From NCBI GenBank assembly GCA_947179395.2, contig OX359290.1, positions 881,501-945,500 on the forward strand: a stretch of DNA of 64,000 bases, read 5' to 3'. Of the stretch, positions 13,701 to 26,644 are shown piece after piece; the first letter of the stretch is position 1, and every line of letters starts with the position of its first letter. Under the pieces are notes generated by a model. The model was not told the origin of the DNA. It worked only from the letters and a program-made list of their open reading frames with translations, and did no database searches. The position numbers and the translations under genes were made by a program. This stretch comes from Pulicaria dysenterica (Eukaryota > Streptophyta > Magnoliopsida > Asterales > Asteraceae).

Positions 13701-16146
13701 CTAAAACCTAGCATTTTCAAAGCCGTGCAGATCGCTGACTCTATTCAACGACTTCTTCATCACCGCAACTTTAGCCAGCTTCTCAGCCGCCCTCCAAGCA
13801 GATGTCGGCGTTAACGGCTCTCCATTTTCATCCACCATTACCCCTCCTCCTAACCCTTGCTGCTGCTGCTGTTGTTGTACAATCTGCTGTTGGTATTGTA
13901 CCCTCCATTGAACATCCACCAGCTCCGACTCTAGCCCTTTCACAAACTCTTCAGCCGACGCCGACTGCATTAGCAAAGCCCGAGCCGACGTTAGCAGATG
14001 ATGAGCCGTCGTCAGCTTATTATGCTCCACAAGCAGCCTAGACTCAGCCACTGCTCGTGTGGCGATGAACAGGTTCCGGAGGCGTTGGATCTTCTGTGAA
14101 CAAGATGATCTCACGGTCTGTGCTCTAGGCACTAGCAACGACTTATCTCCACCGTAGATCACCTCCTGTGTAGCCGGATCGTTGTAACTGCACCTAGCCG
14201 ATAACACGTGATGGCTTCCCAAGCTTGACCTCGGGACCTTTATTTCAACAAGGACCTCTCTCTCCTCCTCCGCGTATAGATCCCCGAACCTGACTGAACC
14301 GGCGATCAACACCGTTGGTTTTCCATTACACGAGTAGACCGCCATGATCTCAGCCGGGTCCGAACCGGCTCCGACCTTCAGCTCAATTCTTAAATCCTGA
14401 GCCACCACGCTAAGCAAACCACCAACACATTTTGTAAACGCGTTCTCCGCCGGGTCGTTGGTTTGATGGCCATACCCGCCCCCACCGGTTTTCTCCAATG
14501 TGTGAACCGGTATCTCCACATGTGCGAACCGGGTTGATGACACTTGGCTAGACGGTTGCCGTTGATTTGAATTATTACTATTGGCGTGCTCTTCGTGACC
14601 GTCGGATAATAAAATGATACTCGCCACTGGATTTCTTTCCCGCCGATCTTCAAGCACTTTGGTGGCTTTTCTCAGGGCTTCGCCGGCGCAAGAGCCTCGG
14701 CTACAAGTGAGCTGGTCGATGATGCGCCGAGCCGAGCGTTGACCTCTAGGACTCATTCTTCTCAAAGGGAGTAACCGTTTTGGGCAAGCTGAGAAAGCCA
14801 CGATGGAGAGCCGGTCAGCCGAGCCGAGCGAGGAAATGACTAGTCGCATAGCTCGTTTAAGCATCTGAAGCTTGGCTCCTCCCATACTGGCGCTCACGTC
14901 CAGAACCGCCACCAAATCAATAGGCGCCCGTCTCGATTGATTAAGCATGTGCGCCGCCCCCACCGGCGGCGATGGCGGTGGCGGAGCTTTCACCTTCAAT
15001 ACGACGACGTATGTCTCGTGTGATTGACTTGCAGAAACTACAGCCACCTCCGGCATCAACATTACCTCCACATTCTTAAAATCCCGCCGGAATTCATCAG
15101 CCGACGATGAAGAGACCGGATTTACGAAGAAGCCTTGGAACTCTTCATCAACATCAACGTCTTCATTCTCTTCCTCCGCCGCCTCTGGTATCGGGATAAT
15201 ACCACCGCCAGCTCTCGGTGTTTGAAGCGGCTCGTCGTCGTCATACGCTTTTGGTTTGACAAAATTCTCTTGCGATTGTGATATCGTGAAATCCTGTTTG
15301 GTTTCCGGAGTTCTGATCCGATTCTCCTTCCGATCACAGGTTACTTTCCCCATTTCTTCGGATTGAAGCTTGTGGATGGCGAGAAACGAGCCATCTCTCC
15401 AAGTAGATTTACATACAGGGCAAGCCAGTGTGTTTTCCTGTTTCACATGCTTCGATATACACGGAAAATGGAAGGTGTGTGAGCATTCCGCCGTGAAAAT
15501 GGCGGTTTTATGGCCGCTTTTCACACTCTGCAAACACAATCCACAATTGCTCTGCACATTCAAAAAATTATAGTTCGTGAGAACCAAATCTATAATCAAA
15601 ATAATTTAAAATAAACCGAATAAAAAAAAACAAGCTACTGAAACAAATGAACAATTAAGTACTTACTCTTGAGAAACCTAACGAGCTTTTGAAGATGGAG
15701 AAAGGAGATCTCGGAGACGAAGGATTGGAACCGAGCAACGACGTTTTGGGATTTTTGGTGTTGGTTTTACATCTTAATCTGGGAGTGATATTGAGATTAT
15801 CAATGACGGAGGAATTAAACTTGCTAACATCATCATCAGCTTTGCTGTTTGATTTAGGGCGGGGACGCAAATGTAAACGAGGAATGGAGGCATTTGATTT
15901 AACGGAAGCAGTCTCATCATCACCATTGATGGTGATGCTGTTGCTGCTCTTGGAACGTAAGCTCCAATTAGAGTGTAATCTAGGAGTGGAAGGATTGGAG
16001 GTAGAAGAAGTCTTGAAAAAAGCAAGTTTCCCGGAGGTGGTTCTAGGGCTGGGAGCAGGATTTTGTTGGAGGTCGCCGAGCACCGGAGAATCTGATGGAT
16101 TTCTGGGGATTGTTGTGCAGAAAGCTCTTCGCCATCCGGTACCCAT
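13701..16146 (-). CDS. WAV3-like RING/VWA E3 ubiquitin-protein ligase (two exons)
   Basis: Predicted E3 ligase of the WAVY GROWTH 3 family, whose Arabidopsis members act in root gravitropism and growth. Exon 1 is 16146-15667 and exon 2 is 15551-13701. The GT-AG intron joins ...SLGFSR to SNCGLC, giving 776 aa. Exon 1 begins MGTGWRRAFCTT, the family signature start, followed by a long Ser/Pro/Asn-rich region. The RING is at 163-207 (CGLC...CSHTFHFPC...CPVC). An acidic linker follows. The VWA domain starts near 372 with an intact MIDAS motif DVSAS (378-382) and runs to about 545 (ILLSDGHEE inside). A Vwaint-like C-terminal region with a poly-Gln stretch (QQQIVQQQQQQQ) and conserved SAWRAAEKLAKVAVMKKSLNRVSDLHGFENARF ends the protein. 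Frame is open throughout. Which WAV3 paralogue it is cannot be decided from sequence alone. Confidence 0.95.
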
Positions 16147-16207
16147 TTGGAGGTTGAATTTGCAGGAGATGAAGATGAGAAATTGGACAAGTGAAGAAGA
16201 TGGTTAT

Positions 16208-16234
16208 GAAGAAGAAGAAGAAGAAGAAGAAGAG
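16208..16234. repeat. (GAA)n run in the 5' UTR of the WAV3-like gene
   Basis: Eight to nine GAA units, read as (TTC)n in the transcript, about 60 bp before the start codon. Pyrimidine-rich 5' UTR runs are common in plants. Confidence 0.85.
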
Positions 16235-16282
16235 AACATGGGGGGTCAGATTAGGATCATGGGAGTAGTCATATTGGATTAT

Positions 16283-16290
16283 TTATATAA
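16283..16290 (-). promoter_or_regulatory. Probable TATA box of the WAV3-like gene
   Basis: TTATATAA lies about 137 bp upstream of the ATG on the - strand. A start site about 30 bp downstream (near 16255) would give a 5' UTR of about 110 nt including the (TTC)n run. Confidence 0.5.
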
Positions 16291-16639
16291 GTGAAGACTG
16301 AAGAGTGGTGACAAAATTAATTAATAACATCAAAATATAGTGTGGACTTGTACACGTCATCCGCCCCTTTTTTTTCTTCATTTTTAACTTCTTTCCCACT
16401 TATTACTTTCAACTTTTTACATCAAATTATTGTTTACAACTTTATTTTTATTTTCCACACTAAGCTATTACTCTCGCTTAACCATGTTTAAACGAAAATT
16501 TAAAAGGTATCAATAAAATAATAAAATAATAATTAAAAAACAATCGAAAGTACGAGCCAAAAACGGAAGGGGAGAAAAGTAGATAAAGTTAGTTAGATAT
16601 TAACTTCTAATTACAAGGTGGAACCTTATCCTAGGCCCT

Positions 16640-17003
16640 AAACTCAAAATGCAAACTCCTTTTTACCTAGCAACGGATCGTAATTCTACTTTTCCAAGAG
16701 AACTATCTAAGATTATGTCATCAAAGAGTGAAAGCTTCTGCAAATCCGCTCACTCTATCCTCCCACCTCAGGTGGGGACGACCACGCCTCCTAGTACTAT
16801 CAAGTAAAAATCAACTCCGCTCTCCTAACTGGCGTTGTTGGTTGTCTCCTTTTTACGTGGTCGTACCACCGCAGTCTCCCCTCTCTCAACTTGTGGACAA
16901 CAGACGTAACTCTTAATTCGTTTTCTAAAAGCACCCACCGGAATTTATCTAACAAAGTTTTTCCACAGATCCATCTAAGCATCCTCATCTCGGACACTTC
17001 CAT
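16640..17003 (-). pseudogene. LINE (RTE-type) reverse-transcriptase C-terminal fragment
   Basis: The - strand frame from 17003 reads MRMLRWICGKTLLDKFRW, then RLRWYDHVKRR and PVRRAE. This matches the conserved tail of plant RTE-like LINE polyproteins (MRMLRWMCG.T..D..R....R..V.VAPI..K....RLRWFGHV.RR). Only this end survives; the RT catalytic core is absent. Confidence 0.8.
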
Positions 17004-17477
17004 CTAATTGAATGACTCATTTCATTTCGCATGTAAAACAAAGATGATATTAAAATGCAATAGATCATTCAATTCTATCACACATTCTATAACCTTATCC
17101 ATTCTATTCATTCTTCATTACATTACGTGCAACCAAACACACACCTAATTTTATATATTCAAAGCATGTTTGGTCATAAGAATAAGTAGAATTGGATTTA
17201 TTTGATTACATACACTTCTTAAAATGAGATTTTACCATGCATTAACTTACAATTTGAAATTAAAATATATTCATATCAATTTGCCAAAAAATCCTAACTC
17301 AAAATTAAGAAAATTATACAAATCTCTTTTGTTTCGTAGAATTTAAATGAATGTAATGGAATTGAAATCAAAATTCGTGTTGCATTATGTTTGGTAAACT
17401 TGTTTTTGAAAGAAATCTCATTTGTTGAAATGTTTGCAACCCATCAACTAACAGAAGATCATTTTCTAGGTAGGCTA
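17004..17477. other. Intergenic sequence with degraded MITE-like text
   Basis: Phrases such as GCAACCAAACACACACC (17129-17145), GCATGTTTGGTC (17164-17175) and GTTGCATTATGTTTGG (17379-17394) resemble ends of common plant MITEs. I could not pair termini. Sequence near 17345 (AATGTAATGGAATTGAAAT) reappears as an inverted match after 17831 (CAATTACATTTCATTAAATT), so an older element may enclose the one at 17478-17829. Confidence 0.35.
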
Positions 17478-17829
17478 AGGGTATGTTTGGCGGAAGTAGC
17501 TGGTAGATGTAGCTGGAAGCTGTTAGCTGATAGCTGTAAGCTAGAAGCTGTTTATTTTATTTATATGTGTTCGGCAAATTAGCTGGTAGCTAGAGCTTAA
17601 TAGTGTAAAATGACAAAAAAAATGACAAATTACAAATATAGGAGGATTTATAACATAATTAAAGAGGGTATTTAGGTAATTTGGTATATAAAAAGCTCCT
17701 GCTAGTTTTAAAAGCTACTTCAAGAAGCTTTTTGTTTTTTCATCCGAACATGACTTGTAGCTTTTCCTTTCAAAACAAAAAGCTACCAGCTCCAATAAGC
17801 TTCAAAAAGCTCCATACCGAACATACCCT
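17478..17829. mobile_element. MITE with AGGGTATGTT(T/C)GG termini
   Basis: The left end AGGGTATGTTTGG (17478-17490) and right end CCGAACATACCCT are inverted with one mismatch. The inner sequence is full of AGCTACCAGCT/AGCTGGTAGCT words in both orientations, so the whole 352 bp can fold back. No clean TSD longer than TA was found, so the superfamily is uncertain. Confidence 0.65.
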
Positions 17830-19860
17830 AAATGAAATTTAAATCAATTACATTTCATTAAATTCTACAAAATAAACGTAACATAAGATTCTTTTATATA
17901 AGCACTACTTTTTATGTCATTGGATATTGACAAATGATTGTTCATCTCTGATATCCATCCCACATTTATCTTTTGATTTATGTTCTATTCTTTCATTTAC
18001 ATTGCATTGCAATTCGATTAGGAACCCTACTCATATATAACCTTCTTCTCCATGTTTCCTGCTTAACATTAACTTGGTCTCATCCATAATTTAAATTAAG
18101 GCGTTTTCTTATAATTACGTCATTTTTATCATGCTTTACTGCCTTAATATGTGATGCTAGAGTTTGTGGAAGTTTTCTTATTAAGTTCTAGGGTTAATGA
18201 AGACTTCTCCTTAGTCAATTTCTACGATGTTTGTATACATGCAATCAGTGCCAATATCAACTATCTATAAACATTAAAAAATGAGGATATACACCGGCTT
18301 AACAAATATAAACACACAATCAATGCTATACGCAAAATACCATCAAGATACTCTTCACGTTACAAACAGTGTTTATACGATGTAACTGCTTTCTGCTTAT
18401 TAGGTAGTTAATAACTTTAACAACTTATTTAGTTTAGTTTTAGTCAGCTCATGAGGTGTGTATATAAACAATCTGTAAGTTCTTCGGTCATGACATTGTA
18501 TAAACTTCTCGTAGTTTATAAACTTCTCGATCTTTTTCCCTCAAAACCATATTAGTATCCGCCGTTCGCTTTATATAGCTATGTTGCCCGACTATGGCTT
18601 AACTAAAGAAAATTAGATCGCCTAGATGCATATATAATTAAAGTCACATGGTACAATAATAAACTACTTATATGATAAATTATTAATCAATCTATTAAAC
18701 AATTAAGAGGCAAGCTTGATCTACATATAATTGAAAATATTGAAAGTGCATGTGTTATTCAAACACGTAAAAATAATATAAAATAAAAAAGAAATGCCGA
18801 CGTCCATGTTAAGAAAACGTTGATCGATGCATCATCCGTAGTTGACATTTCGTATGCAAGAAAAACGTTACATTTATGTCATTGCTAATTTTGTATTTTT
18901 AATTTCGATATTTGAACTAATTAAAATTTTATTTTCAACACTTATAACTTTAAGAAATATATAAATTTCATGATGTAATTTATTATCACATCCTCATTGT
19001 TTGGTCAAGGTTAGAAGGCATAAGATTCCGTACGACAATTTATTAAATATAATCATCAATATCTCTTGTATTATTTTTATTGTTAAAAGACTAATTTAGA
19101 TGGTCATAGTTAGACAATTTTTACCGTTTATTTTTGTAAAACTAAACCTCTACTATCAGTTTAAGTTACAAATTTAATTTAATTTTGTCTTTCATAGTTC
19201 AACGTTTTTTAATTTGAATCAAAATTATAATAGATAATTTTATTTGCATCTTTCTTAAACATTAAATATATCAAAAGTTATTAAAAATAATTTATAAACA
19301 CCTATAATTAATTAAACCTAATACAATTTTTATAAAAGCCCTTACATTTTCATTAAAGTCGTTTCATAAAACCCCTTAAAATTTGCATCCAGCCCCCTTC
19401 CACTTCATTTAAAACTGAATCAAATTTAAACTTTCATCCAATCACAATATATTAATTGTCCATGTCACATTTCCACATCTTTTGTTCACTTTCTCTCTGT
19501 AAACCATATATATATATTTAATCTTGTTTTCTGATTGACCCGATATGACACCGTCCTATCACGATAGCAGTTACTTCCCCTCTGGATCTATTCCTTCATG
19601 TAAGTTGGATAATATGTGTTGTAATTTTTATCTCCAAGTCATATCAATATATCGATAAAAAAAGGATAAAAATCGGATAAACAAAAAGAAATATGTTTTA
19701 AAAAACAATGGGGACTGGGAATGTGTAGTCATCTTCACGAACGTTAAAAATAAAAAACAAACAAAAAAAAAAGTTTTTGGCAAATGGCAATATGATCCTC
19801 TCCTCCATCATTGAACCATCAATTGTAACTACTAACCACATTCGTTGGATTTTTTGGATG
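17830..19860. other. AT-rich intergenic DNA
   Basis: No gene seen. Segment 19210-19450 reads, in reverse complement, like the interior of the Helitron at 59651-60302 (GGGGTTTTAT...AAATATTG-type text and TTATAAACACCTATAATTAATT), so it is probably a degraded relative. I could not find its hairpin or CTAG terminus. Confidence 0.4.
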
Positions 19861-20519
19861 GATATCTTCAGGGCCGTCTTAAGGGGAGGGCTACTCGGGC
19901 AACCGCCCAGGGCCCATAGCTAGATAGGGCCCACAATCGGTATAATCTTCTATATATACATATATATTTATATGTTGTGTGTGCCTGCGTGTAACCAAGT
20001 TTATTGAGCCTAAATACACATTTAAGTAGGGGAAAAACCCAATTATTTTGGCCCAAGAAACGTAAACTTGGAAATTGAAATAGCAATCGGCCTGGAAAAT
20101 ACATAATAAGAGTCATTTATTTTCGGAAATCAAGACTTCAAAGTTTAATTGTTCAAACTCTAACAAAACAGACATGAAGTTCCTCTTATCTTTCATTTTT
20201 TGTTTGGGTTATTGATTATTAGTTAATTAATTTGATTTAGTTACTTAAAATAACTTACTTTGTTGAATCACTTGTTAACTAGGGCCCATTATGATCACCT
20301 GAAATTTAATCACTTGATACCAAAGTATCAACTATTAAATTTGTTGGTGTCATTTATTTGAAATAAAAGGCCAAATATTCTTGATAATTAGTTAATTAGT
20401 TTAGTAGTTATTTAGTATATTAAATAAGCTGGTTACTTGAATCATTTGATATCAAGTTAATTGGTATATTTACTTCCATAGTTGAATCACGATACATCAA
20501 CACTACAAGAATTCTGGTA

Positions 20520-20990
20520 ATTACCCACAAAAATTACCCACCTTGGTTGATTTGTGGGTATTTACCCACGTATTACCCATAAATTGCCCACGCTTATCAA
20601 ACTAAAAAATATAATGACTTTACCCACGATTTTTCCATAAATTAACCACAAAAATACCCATGGACTTGTATTACGTGTGTAATATGTGGGTAAAGTATTC
20701 CGGATAAAATAATATGCACAAATTACCCATGACTTTACTTTATGTGTGTAAAAACCGTGGGAAATCTCGTGTGAGTTTTACGTGATATACAGATTACCCA
20801 CGTATGTCTTTTATGTGGGTAATTTCCGTGGATAATCTGTGGGTAAAAATTATCTACGACTTCAACCAGATTACATATCGTGGGCATTTGGTTACGGGAA
20901 ATTTTTATAGGTGTTTTATTTGGTAAACATGTATATACAAATTTACCCACATCTTGTTTTCGTAGGTATCTTATAGTAGTTAGTTTTTTG
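20520..20990. repeat. Left subterminal repeat region of the CACTA element
   Basis: About twenty copies of ACCCAC or GTGGGT in both orientations, many as AATTACCCAC or GTGGGTAATTT. In En/Spm such words are TnpA binding sites. That these serve the protein encoded at 30243-32371 is inference. Confidence 0.8.
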
Positions 20991-21440
20991 TGTGAGTAAT
21001 ATATTACGATGGTTAGATATCCCTTCCTACCAATAATATTTATATAATATTATTAACCAAAATAAGATTTTAATAAAATATAATACTATTTAAATATGCA
21101 CTTAATAAAAAAATACTTCAAAACCCATAATATAGAAAATAAAGAGTAGGGATCGAACCCTCATCAAATATAAAAAACTAAAAACGCTCAAAGCCTTATC
21201 CACTTGATCCAAACAAGATACAATTAACATTTTGGTTTCAGTCTTAAAAATATATTTAGCTACGAAACAACTGTTATATATACACTATGGTACCCTATTC
21301 TAATAGAATCCAAAGAACGACATAAAAAGCCCCAAAACGACGGGGTTACTTTCTACGGCAGAAATTCTCGGCATACATGTCCACGAATTAACGGTTGCTA
21401 AACATAATTTTCGGCATATTCATCAGTAACTCCATCGTCA

Positions 21441-21532
21441 TGGATCAGATTGATAGGAGATACTGGGTTGAGCAGCATCGAAGAAGGTCTAGGAGTTGGG
21501 AGACCGTTCGTTCTCGTTCTTCACAGTTGGAG
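21441..21532 (+). other. Possible upstream exon of the CACTA gene
   Basis: An ATG at 21441 opens a frame MDQIDRRYWVEQHRRRSRSW... running to a good donor (TTGGAG followed by GTAAGT at about 21533). It could be a 5' exon whose intron received the copia insertion. It could also be noncoding leader, and joining to the ATG exon at 30243 was not demonstrated. Confidence 0.3.
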
Positions 21533-22108
21533 GTAAGTATCTGATCAAACTTGAAATCAATTTCTGGTTTCATGTTAGTAAGGTTATGAATTCATGTTGT
21601 GATTATTTTTTATCACCGAGTCACCACTTTTACTAGGTTATAATCTGTTTTTTAGTAGATGCAAGTTAGGAAGTTTATTTAGCAGATAAGAAGCATGTTT
21701 CTTTTCGTGTGGATTGTTCATCTTCTAATACTAAAACGGGATACATATCAAGATATCATATTTGAAACCAATTGTAAAATAACAACGGAAGTAAAAAATA
21801 TATGATGCAAAACACTTGCAGAAGCATAATACGTAATACAAAATAAAGGAAATCAATTGTGTTTTAGGAACTTCAGTGTCAAGCTAAAAAAATCATACGT
21901 AACTATGAAATTGAGATATCAAGGCACATGAAAGCCATAGAATCAGATACTTGAACATATGAGCCTTTTTCTTTGACCAGAGATACATAACCTGGAAAAT
22001 TTTATATATGAATCCAGGAGAAGGGGAGGGATTGGTACCCAAAGAGAGCCACCAATCACACCTTAAAGTTGTAAATCATGCAATATAACTTGTCTGTTAT
22101 GCAATTCA

Positions 22109-22969
22109 TGTTGGGATTTCGTGGGCTCACAGCGGAAGCAAGGTACAAACAAAATAGCCCAATGTACAAGCAATCAAAGCAAAAAAACCGAAATCCCTCA
22201 AATGGACCAAACTCTATGTTCAAGAAATGCAACTTGAAAAGGAAAGAGGTTATACCTTTCTCCTTAGCTCCAGTAATCTCAAACCGTGGTGATGATCCTC
22301 CAAGAACGAAAACCGAATCTTCTATTGGGATATACCCCGGGAACAAGCCAAACCACGAGTGCTAGCAAGCCATTGCGATACTTCACTATGAAAACCACAA
22401 TGGAACAGCAACTAGAAGACCAAAATCACTGGAACACTCTCTATAATCTCACTTGGTCATAGTAGCACCAAAGAGAAAGGTGTGTGTGTTAATTAGAGAG
22501 AAAAAGAGCAAAGAAACTTCAAAAATAAAAATGAAGTCTCTCACTAAAAAACTGCCTCCAGCTTCGATTTTAACCACAATAACCGGCCAAAGTGCGTTCC
22601 TAGGTGTACACCACGCATTGGACAGCTTGGGAGGTAATTTGACATAAAGCCCATGCAGCCGTAGCGGCGCTAACTCTTAGGGTTTAGCGGCGCTAACCCC
22701 TTAAAGTTAGCGGCGCTAACGCGGCCTGCCAGGGATGTGACACAAAGTACATGCAGCCGTAGCGGCGCTAACTCTTAGGACTTAGCGGCGCTAACCCTTT
22801 ATAATTAGCGGCGCTAACGCGGCCTGCGATGTCAACTTTTGTCTTTTGTCATAATTGGTCCCCAAACTTAAGTTGCTGTCAGGTTTGACCCCGGTGTATG
22901 ACCCAATAGGCCCATACATCATCAGCAGCAGTCTATGGCGTACGTACATTAGTGGGCATATCTCTAACA
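22109..22969 (-). repeat. 3' LTR of the copia element
   Basis: 861 bp, TGTTGGGATTTCG...CTCTAACA on the + strand. It contains two triplets of the word GTTAGCGGCGCTAAC between 22661 and 22818. The adjacent polypurine tract (on the - strand AAGTGGGAGTC, + strand 22970-22980) marks this side as the 3' LTR. Confidence 0.95.
22661..22818. repeat. Palindromic word cluster in the copia LTR
   Basis: Six copies of (GT)TAGCGGCGCTAAC at about 22661, 22683, 22706, 22758, 22781 and 22804. Spacings are 22-23 bp within each triplet. The last copy of each triplet runs into GCGGCCTGC. Each copy is self-complementary except for its central base. The same six lie in the 5' LTR (about 29556-29714). Confidence 0.92.
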
Positions 22970-25900
22970 GACTCCCACTTGCACATAATGCACCGTACCC
23001 ATGTAACCACAGACAAAGAGTGGCCTCTAGCAAAGCATCGATGCCCCCAAGTCAGTATGGGTTCCGCTTCCTTGCAGAAAACCATAACCTACATAAAACG
23101 TAGAGGTCCTATAGATAAGTGATCAAACATCCTTTTGTTCGCGATATCCTTGTGAACACGAGACATGGATTAATATGTCAATCTCCAGATCGTTCACGAT
23201 TATGTTTCTCGATCTAGATTGGTGGTGACCAAAATTTAAGAACATATTTGATTCTCAATCAATATTCCTTTGCGCATGGCCATGCTTATTTTGGTGTCAG
23301 CGCCCAATCATCGAGGGGCCCAGGGATATCTCTCATACAGGAGGAACAAATTCCGTTGACTGTACAACCCCATAGCATGAACCTTGTCTTACCTAGCTAT
23401 TCCCTTTATAATAGTCAGTTACGAACTACGTTTTGAAATAACCAAAGTAAGAAAGTTTGATGCTATGGCAATTCATACATCTCAGGTCGAAGGACGTAAT
23501 GATATTATCATCCCGAGTTACTTGTGACCATGATCCATGAAGTGAACTCAGGTGTGGGTCTTCCAGTCACTTGAAACTCCTTTCAAGCACAGGTTACTGT
23601 TGCGTTTCATGCATTCAATCCTTGATTAATGCATAACCAACACCTAACCTCAGCCTTATTTCAAACTTCCTTCCCTTGAAGAATGACTGACTGTGGAAAT
23701 TTAGAATGTATAAACATTCTGGGAAGTGGTTAAACATGCTAAGATGGAACACAGTAAAGTCTTATGAATGTAACCGAATCACTCGCATATCGAAACAAGC
23801 ATAAATTACAATACTGTCTGTATCGTTCCCAAAGCTTATAAGTAAATCAAACATTTACTAAAACGACATTCAAGCTTTGTCATAAGCACAAACAATGCTA
23901 TAATACCTAGTATGAAAATTATCACTAGAATTTGACAATGGCTTAATTATGGGATCATCTACACGATATCCCTTTGTACTCTTGTGTATTCTCTTGTTAA
24001 ACCACTTTCAAAGTGTTTATCAAAAGAGATCATACATAATATTATCATGGTCGTCATATCCTCAATGTTACCGAAGTCTACAATAGGATTAATGACACTT
24101 ATGATTACTAGAGTCGACATACTCTCAATGTAACCAAAGTTCACAATAGAGTCACTGACACTCACTTTTAATAGAGTCGACATACCTTCAATGTTACCGA
24201 AGTACACAATAGGGTCAATGACACTTATTGAATTTTATATGTCGTATCTACATCACATACTTAAATATCCAAAACTTCGATTAAAATTGACAGTCTTATT
24301 TAATATAGATTGGCTTGCAGTAAAACTTACTCAAGACAACTCTATTTTCGTCGAACATCAAGAACATACTCCAGTATTTCTTGAATTTTAGAATTCACTT
24401 TATTCTATATTCTCTATTTATACTCAAGTAACAATAATTCCATCAATAGGTTGAAAACAACCCTAAATTAAGACATTATTTTCATTTGAGTATATTTTAC
24501 TAGGAACACATGAAGCTCCCACTAGCCCTGACAAGGGTATCTGGCTTAATCTATGCTTTCTAGAAAACTCATTCCCTTGACTTTCTCATAAAGCAGGATT
24601 ACAGCCACAAGATGCAAGTTTTGCTGACTTTAGTCATGGACACAACTTGGACATAATGGATATATAAGACCTTGGAACATGCTTCAAACATTTCCTCAAC
24701 TTAATCCTATGAAGGATACAGGTCTCTTACGTCCATGTGAACTAACTTGTTTCCGCAAGGCGACAACAATGTTTCACTTTTATCCAAATTATCTTCAACA
24801 TAACCACTAGAACATGTTTCCATATGTTCAATATAAAACACTATGTCTCTAGTCGGTATTTGAAGTTATCCATAATTGCATATATGTGTTAGTCCATTCA
24901 CCCTTCTTGGATCACACCGTAGGTGTAGGATTAACCCAAGTCAAGTACTTGGATGCAGCAAATGGGTTACACCATTATCTTCTTCTATTCACTAGTGAAC
25001 ACAGGGTCCCACTATGTTTCTGATGAATGGTAACATCACATTGATTTACCATCAAGCTGCTGTTACTAAAATATGACAACCTCATATCTAAACAACCTTC
25101 TTGATTTCCATCAGATTTAAAGAAGCAATGGATACTGTCAGGTTTTACCAACATCTCTATGCTGATTAAATGCTAGTGTCAACATTATGTCTCTTATTTA
25201 AGTTTTACGTTCTTCCACTGGAATGCTTTTGTAAATTGTCCTTTCCCTCTTCAGCAACCAAACATGGTTCCCATAAGTTCAAGAAAAAATTATCCAAAAC
25301 TCAGATGAACTACTTAAATATACAAGCATCAACTTATAATTCATCCATCTCCCACTGAATGTAGACTGGATAATTTAAGTTATGAGATTGACAAGCAAAG
25401 AACACTTTCTAGTCAATATCTCATTCGATGCTTAAGTAACCATAATGTTGTATTTTAGATTGAGGACTTGGTTCATAAAATTAATGTGTACCAACCATAT
25501 TGAATACATGTTTTAGGCCTTCCTTTTACCAGATCATCAACATAGATATCTGGTTTTCTTTAAAGTAACACCATGTGCAAATGTGTTTCTTCAAGAAATC
25601 GAATTATGAGTTAAACCCATGATTCATTTCATGTTTAAACCAATATAGATAAGAAAACTTAGCATCTATTCTAGATCTAAGAATTTATATCTATATGCCC
25701 TTATTGATTCTTAATTTTCTTTAGGTTAGTTCCGAACACCACTAGGTTCCAGACACAAGCCTTTTCTCTAGTAAACATTCTCTCAACTACTACCATAAAG
25801 ATAGTGATGAAGAATTTCACTAGTGTCACTCTTTGTGGCATACTTGAACGGATTATCCACACAAATATGATCATATCCAACAAGTCACAATCCTTCTTAC

Positions 25901-26640
25901 CAATACTGGTGAAGGATTTCTTAATCATCCTATTCCAATAAACAAGATTTGCATCTTTCATTTAGCCCGAGGCTAAAATTTTACAAAGATCCTAACCACA
26001 TGGATCTAAGCGATGTAAATGTTGTTTACTTGGTCAAGTTTGATTATGCCATAGAGCTAATGTATCCAAACCACTTTTGGATTTAAGAATCAATTGTTCA
26101 TGATTGTCTTATTACTTATAACGAGCATTTATGTATGCAATGATATGGATAAGTTTTGATAAAACATCTCAAAATAAGTTTTCAAAATGTTTCAATTCTA
26201 AGTCATATCCATCGTCATCAAATGTGTATTTAAGCACTAAAATAGTCAAAAATAACACATAAGCATAGACATGGATCGAATTTGAAATGAAACTATCAAT
26301 ATGAAAAATCTTTTCATAAAAAACATTTTATCAAAATACAAGATACAAAAACATCCATCATCTTCGAAAGAACATACAATAAAGCAAGTCTAGCCACGCA
26401 GGGCATACTCAAAAGTAATAAATAACCGGAATTAATGGCGAGACTTAAGACTCCCAATTCTCTTATAGAAGACAATCAACTAAATTTCTTCTTCAGAGAT
26501 CCGGTTCTTCAAGCTCTTCCTTTTTGCAACGAACAGACCTACACTTTGTAACAAAATAAATTTGTGACAAACGTGAGTCTTATAGCTCGAGTAAACAACC
26601 CAGCTTATTAAGGAATAGCAATGAAGTAAAATCATGAATG
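22970..26640 (-). pseudogene. Collapsed pol region of the copia element
   Basis: No open frame of pol size is present. On the - strand IYVDDL, the copia reverse-transcriptase active-site motif, is readable at 25547-25530. A frame at 25961-25701 contains LLDMI...KFFITIF, faintly like the start of the integrase core (LLDLIHSDV...RYFITF). The two lie only a few hundred bases apart instead of well over 1 kb, so large parts are deleted. The segment 26000-26640 just after gag shows no coding signal. The rest, 23000-25500, gave no family match I can defend. Confidence 0.6.
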
Positions 26641-26644
26641 TACC

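Noticed and set aside
15689..16294. 201-codon open frame on the + strand
   Set aside because: Antisense of WAV3-like exon 1 and its (GAA)n 5' UTR; low complexity and no family pattern.
22056..22647. Open frames of 95-96 and 64 codons, repeated identically near 28958-29543
   Set aside because: They lie in the two copies of the copia LTR, which explains the duplication.
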